From contig NC_135571.1 of assembly GCF_964340395.1 (NCBI RefSeq), positions 7,477,953 to 7,517,952 on the forward strand: a stretch of DNA of 40,000 nt, in the 5' to 3' direction. Every line of letters begins with the position of its first letter. The stretch's first letter is position 1. Below the pieces are notes generated by a model. That model was not told where the DNA came from, made no database searches, and was given only the letters and a program-made list of their open reading frames with translations. Source of the DNA: Glandiceps talaboti (Eukaryota > Hemichordata > Enteropneusta > Spengelidae). This document shows, piece by piece, positions 35,986 through 40,000 of the stretch. The position numbers and the translations under genes were made by a program.

Positions 35986-36051
35986 GCGAAAATCCTGTCA
36001 TTTTCGTACCACGTACGTCTTACGAAACAACCCATGCTATATATGTCACGT
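35986..36051 (+). CDS. Possible 66-nt internal exon
   Basis: A strong acceptor (TTTTCTAATTCCTTTCAG, AG at 35984-35985) and a good donor (CACGT|GTAAGA, GT at 36052) enclose 66 nt, open in more than one frame. In one frame it is a symmetric phase 1-1 exon reading ENPVIFVPRTSYETTHAIYV, a convincing peptide; in phase 0 it reads AKILSFSYHVRLTKQPMLYM. The next exon candidate, at 36178, begins with its own start codon after an in-frame stop, so this would belong to a 5' untranslated region, a different isoform or another gene. No family is recognised. Confidence 0.22.
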
Positions 36052-36185
36052 GTAAGATTCAGTTTAAGTGGTCCTAATTTGCATAAAGCCCCGGATGTTA
36101 ACTTGTTCCTTTCGACAGTTCTTACAATTCGCTTCAAACATCTATCTAATAAATGTTGTGTTATTTTTAAATAACAGCTTAAAAT

Positions 36186-36389
36186 ATGGGAGTCTTACTC
36201 GTTATCGTTGCCGGTATTTGTGTGTGTATCATTGTGGTAACCACAGCCTATGGTTTCCGCAAAAAATCGGACCCGGGAATATTACCACTGTACCAGGACT
36301 GGTCATCATGTTGCAGCTCGAGCTGCTGTTGCAGAGAAACAGCAGAGACAGATAAACAGAATAATCTTCTTGTGACGCAGTCAAGCCAG
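36186..36389 (+). CDS. First coding exon of a small single-pass membrane protein
   Basis: The ATG has A at -3 and G at +4, and an in-frame TAA at 36180-36182 fixes it as the start. An acceptor-like TTTTAAATAACAG ends at 36177, so the exon may carry a few bases of 5' UTR. The 68 codons end exactly in phase 0 at CAG|GTTAGT (36390). Residues 2-23 (GVLLVIVAGICVCIIVVTTAYG) form one membrane helix with almost nothing before it, followed by basic FRKK, so the C-terminal side is probably cytosolic. Residues 41-49 are SCCSSSCCC, a likely palmitoylation cluster, followed by a polar acidic/basic tail. TM plus juxtamembrane cysteines recalls synaptotagmin-like N termini, but no C2 domain is visible and I do not assign a family. 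The downstream intron would begin with the inverted-repeat element at 36450. Confidence 0.5.
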
Positions 36390-36449
36390 GTTAGTAATCG
36401 AATGGTTATACGCACTGTTAAGGTTTATTTGAAAATTTACTATATATTG

Positions 36450-36824
36450 GGCCTAATTAAAAGATTTGTGTGGTTCCGATTACGCTCAATTTTAGAATAG
36501 GTTGGGGTAGGTAGATTTTTTATTTTAGTTTATTATATTTGTTCACGTGTGAGCGTCTAGTTCAGGTTTTCCATTGTTTTCCAAATGGTCTCTGTGTTAT
36601 TTATTTCTTCCTATCAGATGTACAGCCATTACAGGTTGGAAGAACAGTTTTATATTGTCTTTTTATGTTGATGTCAGTTTCTGCATCTACTATTTCTCGT
36701 GAGACTTCACAATGTTTTTGCGATTTTATTATTTTTTCTAGAATTCATAAAAAATGTTTAGGGTCAGCAGTGAAAAACTAGGTGGGGTCGGGTAACCGGA
36801 ACCAAACAGTTATTTTTTTAGGCC
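36450..36824. mobile_element. Terminal-inverted-repeat element, copy 2
   Basis: Ends GGCCTAATTAAAAGATTTGT then GTGGTTCCGATTAC on the left, and GGTAACCGGAACCAAACAG then TTATTTTTTTAGGCC on the right. They are inverted complements over about 35 bp with mismatches. It is collinear with copy 1 at 18274-18653. It starts 60 bp after the donor at 36390, inside the presumed intron. Frames at 36186-36500 and 36539-36781 that run through it are not evidence of coding. Confidence 0.78.
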
Positions 36825-37811
36825 TTACAGGCTAGATATCAAATTCTAACTTTATATGTGAATCTTTTCACACTAGTTCACTGCACATTCAGAGTCAAGA
36901 AACGTGTTTTAATCGCCTCACACCATGGATTTACAGCCCGTTTCACGTTCGTGTTCTCTGGCTCTGTGTGATACAACCACACAGAAACCAATACCACATT
37001 GCACATGCTATACATTAACGTAGCAAGATTGAATGAATGCAGTTTTATTTTGCGACATTTTATCTAAAAATAAAATAAAATAACGTGTCACAATGTAGAC
37101 ATCAAACGTAAACATCAAAACATTGGTGCCTGTGTGTCTGCGTCAAGTCACAGTATGTTTATTTAAATGTTGTATTTCATTTCGACAAAATGTTGCAAGG
37201 AATTCAGATCTTGCAATCGTAAAGTGTAGCATGTGTACAATTTAAGCCAAAAAAACACTCTTAACTTGTGCCCAAGTGGAAATAAAGAAAAAAAATTCTA
37301 AATACAAAAAAAAGAAAAGAAAAAAAGTGTAGCATGTACAGTTTCCTTTTGGTTTCTGCTTAATTATATCAAACAGAGGCCAGTGAACACTAAATTGAAC
37401 CAGGCTGTATCTGTTTTCTGTAAATTAGTATCTAACTTCAGTAGTGTGTTCGTACAATCGGCAATCTGTGTACTTCTAGAAATAATGTATGGGTACTGTA
37501 TTGACAAGTTTATGTAAAGTAATTAATTTTGGTTTGAGTAGCATACCATGCAATGTAATAATGTTGGATTACGTCACGCGTCCTTCAATGTTGTACAGTG
37601 AGTGTGTTTCTGTGTTATCCGTTTTGTGAACATTTGGTAGCTTTTAAAAGTACATTAAACAAGGAAAATTAGAGTTTCTTAATTTTCATCTGTATGAAAT
37701 ATATGCTGTGCTTACCAACATTTATAAATGAACGTGGTTTAATTCATGGAATGCGCGTCTTTTCCGCATATTTTGTTATTTATTTATTTACAGTTACAAT
37801 CTGGATATACA
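36825..37811. other. Spacer with one Kozak-type small frame
   Basis: CACCATGG at 36922-36929 opens a 32-codon frame (36925-37023) beginning MDLQPVSRSCSLALC. The start context is optimal, but the frame has no other support. A-rich runs occur at 37278-37327. Confidence 0.35.
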
Positions 37812-37812
37812 T

Positions 37813-37850
<38 letters not shown>

Positions 37851-37851
37851 G

Positions 37852-37930
<79 letters not shown>

Positions 37931-38203
37931 ACATTTATATATATATATATGTGATATATATATATATATGCACGCGCAAACACACAAACTCATTCAGACA
38001 TGCATACACACACATACATACATACATACATACATACATACATACATACATACATACATACATACATACATACATACATACATACATACTTACACATACA
38101 TACACACATACATACACACATACATACATACTTACACATACATACACACATACATACATACATACATACATACATACATACATACATACATACATACATA
38201 CAT

Positions 38204-38260
<57 letters not shown>
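37812..38260. repeat. 450-bp compound microsatellite
   Basis: (CA)n 37813-37847, an inversion to (GT)n at 37850-37860, (TA)n 37861-37926, AT-rich palindromes to 37970, CA/CATA 38006-38220 with ACTTACACATACATACAC variants repeated at 38087 and 38130, and (CA)n 38221-38260. It is the largest array in the window; all frames across it are artefacts. Confidence 0.97.
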
Positions 38261-38261
<1 letters not shown>

Positions 38262-38729
38262 CATAGTAAACATTAAACCATTGTTCCCCTTGTAAGCTGC
38301 TTAACTAAACTCGTTCTCTTGATCTACACTGCAAAATTAAAATGTCTCTAATTTCTGACGTCACCACTAAAAACGCATCTGGCAAATGGACACACAAAAT
38401 GTAACGTCTAGCGATGAAGCCATTTCAAAAAGAAATTACATGGAGTAACTTGTCAATAGCAGACGAGCAATGCAGTCGTTCATCTAAATCCCAACAATAA
38501 ATTAAATAAAAATTAAAGCCATTTGTAGACAGAACAATTTGCGTAGGTGCTCATTACAACAGGCAAATAACATTGAATGGTGTTTCATTATGAAATAGTT
38601 GACTGGCTATGTGTTTACTATTAAAAAAGTACGACTTGTTCCTTAGGCCAATCAGTTCTCTTTATTATTGTCTGATGTTCTGTTGTTATCTATTTTATTT
38701 GCTTAACGAATGCCTGTTGATCTGCTTCG

Positions 38730-38845
38730 TGACCTAATGGTTTATCACTACTCATCTAGCGACTCGTAGACAAGGACCCCTTAAGTAACTCATATTTACC
38801 TCATCTGAAATATTGGGGAATGATATCTAATTATACATCTGATAT
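38730..38845 (+). mobile_element. Interspersed repeat family 1, copy D (3' part)
   Basis: Contains CACTACTCATCTAGCGACTC, GACCCCTTAAGTAACTCAT and AATATTGGGGAATGATATC then TAATTATAC, collinear with the last 110 bp of copy B. The 5' blocks of the family are not seen, so the copy is truncated or very diverged. Confidence 0.65.
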
Positions 38846-39677
38846 GAATAGGCCATTGCAGACTGCAAACAGGAAAATGAGAATACGGCGCCCTCGCTCA
38901 AATAGGGGTATCATCATCCCATAGTACTGTTTCTTTAAGACCTTTGTTCCTTGTATTCTGTAGAAGTGTAAATCAGAGATGTTTTTTGCATTGTTCAGAC
39001 ATCGAAGAAAGCAGCAGTGCTCTATGAGTAACTGGGTAATAGTAACCCATAACATGTACTATACCCCCAAGGTATACACAGCCAGGAAGTAGAGCGCCAC
39101 CATGGCTAATTTTGGAAAGGCCCATACGTTCACGATATCGCCATTAACGAGGAACATCCTCCTGGCACAACTGCAGTGCTCCGATCAATCTATGTAGAAG
39201 TTACACTTGTCTTGTATATCTTATAAATACTATTGTATATCCTCTGAATAATATTGAAATAGCTTGTATAGTTGTAACATCGTTATATTTCATGGTATGT
39301 GCATACATCTGGTTACTAGACGTTTGCTATCTTACATGTTTGAGTACAAATTCTGTGTTAACACAGTTGTTCATATACCTATCAATATGCCGTGCCTAGA
39401 ATCATGATACGATATCAGGTGCTGTAATCCCAAGTTTTTTCTTTGTAAACATATAAATTATATATGCTATGTCGGAAGTAATGTATCCGTTCTATATCCG
39501 TTCTACTAAGCTATGAAGCGTTTCTTGTATTGTTTACACTGTAAACTGTTTTGATTGGGTGGGTGGTAGAGACGGGAGACGGAATCGAATGTGATTATGT
39601 ATAGGAATAGATACAAAAAGACAGACGTAATTGCAGCCACATATACAAACCATGCTCAGTAAACTACATAGCAAACA
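38846..39677. other. Spacer with one Kozak-type small frame
   Basis: GCCACCATGG at 39096-39105 is a perfect Kozak context for a 31-codon frame (39102-39197) beginning MANFGKAHTFTISPLTRNIL. It has no splice or family support. A 74-codon minus-strand frame (38831-39055) begins just beside repeat copy D. No gene is called. Confidence 0.35.
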
Positions 39678-39760
39678 CAGACAGTCAAGCAGACAGACAG
39701 ACAGACAGATAAACGTCCATACATACATACATACATACATACATACATACATACATACAT

Positions 39761-39801
<41 letters not shown>

Positions 39802-39802
39802 G
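39678..39802. repeat. (CAGA)n-(CATA)n-(CAGA)n microsatellite
   Basis: CAGA at 39690-39709, CATA at 39717-39761 and CAGA at 39762-39801. Confidence 0.97.
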
Positions 39803-39917
39803 TAGTCTTTAATTTTGACAATTTAATATATAAACTCCCAGATCATTTTGCTAAAATTGGATTTGAATTATCGATCCCATTACGCGTATTTTTTCATTGT
39901 CGACATACTGTCCTCAG

Positions 39918-39971
39918 GCGAACTCTGAGATTGCAATTGATTCAGACTCCAAGGTTTTTACTTATTCATAA
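39918..39971 (+). CDS. Possible last exon of the membrane-protein gene
   Basis: The acceptor ATACTGTCCTCAG ends at 39917. The exon then reads ANSEIAIDSDSKVFTYS and stops at TAA (39969-39971) in phase 0, matching the phase-0 donor at 36389. Joined, the protein would be 85 residues: membrane helix, cysteine cluster and a short acidic serine-rich tail. The intron would be 3,528 bp and mostly repeats. The acceptor is only moderate and the exon is short, so a chance match is easy; the true next exon may lie beyond the window. Confidence 0.2.
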   Translation, partial: ANSEIAIDSDSKVFTYS

Positions 39972-40000
39972 AGTCATCAAAACAAAGCTGAAATAGAATC

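Noticed and set aside
36068-36355. 95-codon frame overlapping the membrane-protein exon in another frame
   Set aside because: It runs across the acceptor at 36177 and ends before the donor; the membrane-helix frame fits both splice phase and Kozak context better.
37694-38295. Multiple frames up to 176 codons
   Set aside because: Products of the compound CA/TA/CATA array.

Overview
The window looks like eukaryotic, non-coding-dominated genomic DNA from an invertebrate animal, probably marine. The reasons are an AT-rich background, very long di- and tetranucleotide microsatellites, short inverted-repeat transposons, a tRNA-derived SINE-like head, non-LTR retrotransposon tails, intron-type splice signals, and no dense reading frames, ribosome binding sites or operons. 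The repeat style recalls hemichordate, mollusc or lancelet genomes, but nothing here fixes the phylum. No rRNA, intact tRNA, CRISPR array, integron, phage or bacterial system is present.

Coding content is sparse. The best gene evidence is at 36186-36389 (+): a 68-codon first coding exon of a small single-pass membrane protein with a cysteine cluster. It starts in a good Kozak context and ends exactly in phase 0 at a CAG|GTTAGT donor. A possible short last exon in matching phase lies at 39918-39971. A possible 66-nt exon with good splice sites at both ends lies just upstream (35986-36051). Weaker exon-like reading frames are at 6749-6982, 8465-8903, 17223-17504, 18970-19245, 24841-25005 (all +) and 25793-26001 (-). 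None is recognised by family and each could be chance. A cysteine-patterned fragment at 90-224 resembles a decayed LDLa or EGF module.

Layout. 0-5 kb: compound microsatellites (571-890, 1357-1677), a SINE-like head (2225-2300), a near-perfect foldback with a 9-bp target duplication (2923-3017), and copy A of an interspersed repeat (4787-5150, reversed). 5-12 kb: many tetranucleotide and CT/GA arrays with a few reading frames between. 12.5-13.3 kb: copy B of the same repeat, split by a 388-bp hAT-like MITE (12650-13037). 14.4-14.8 kb: a tandem repeat of about 157 bp. 15-29 kb: mostly featureless AT-rich DNA with one copy of a terminal-inverted-repeat element (18274-18653), a G-rich island (22905-23110) and a tandem duplication of about 116 bp (27442-27673). 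29-35 kb: two retrotransposon 3' ends that run into microsatellites, copy C of the interspersed repeat, paired copies of two further repeat families, a composite RFX/CREB-type site (33521-33544) and a 229-bp TA-flanked MITE (34195-34423). 35-40 kb: the membrane-protein exon, the second copy of the inverted-repeat element inside its presumed intron (36450-36824), a 450-bp compound microsatellite and copy D of the interspersed repeat.

No set of genes acting together can be shown. The main story is layered transposon insertion, several repeat families with two to four copies in 40 kb, and one short membrane-protein gene whose first intron would be built largely from repeats.
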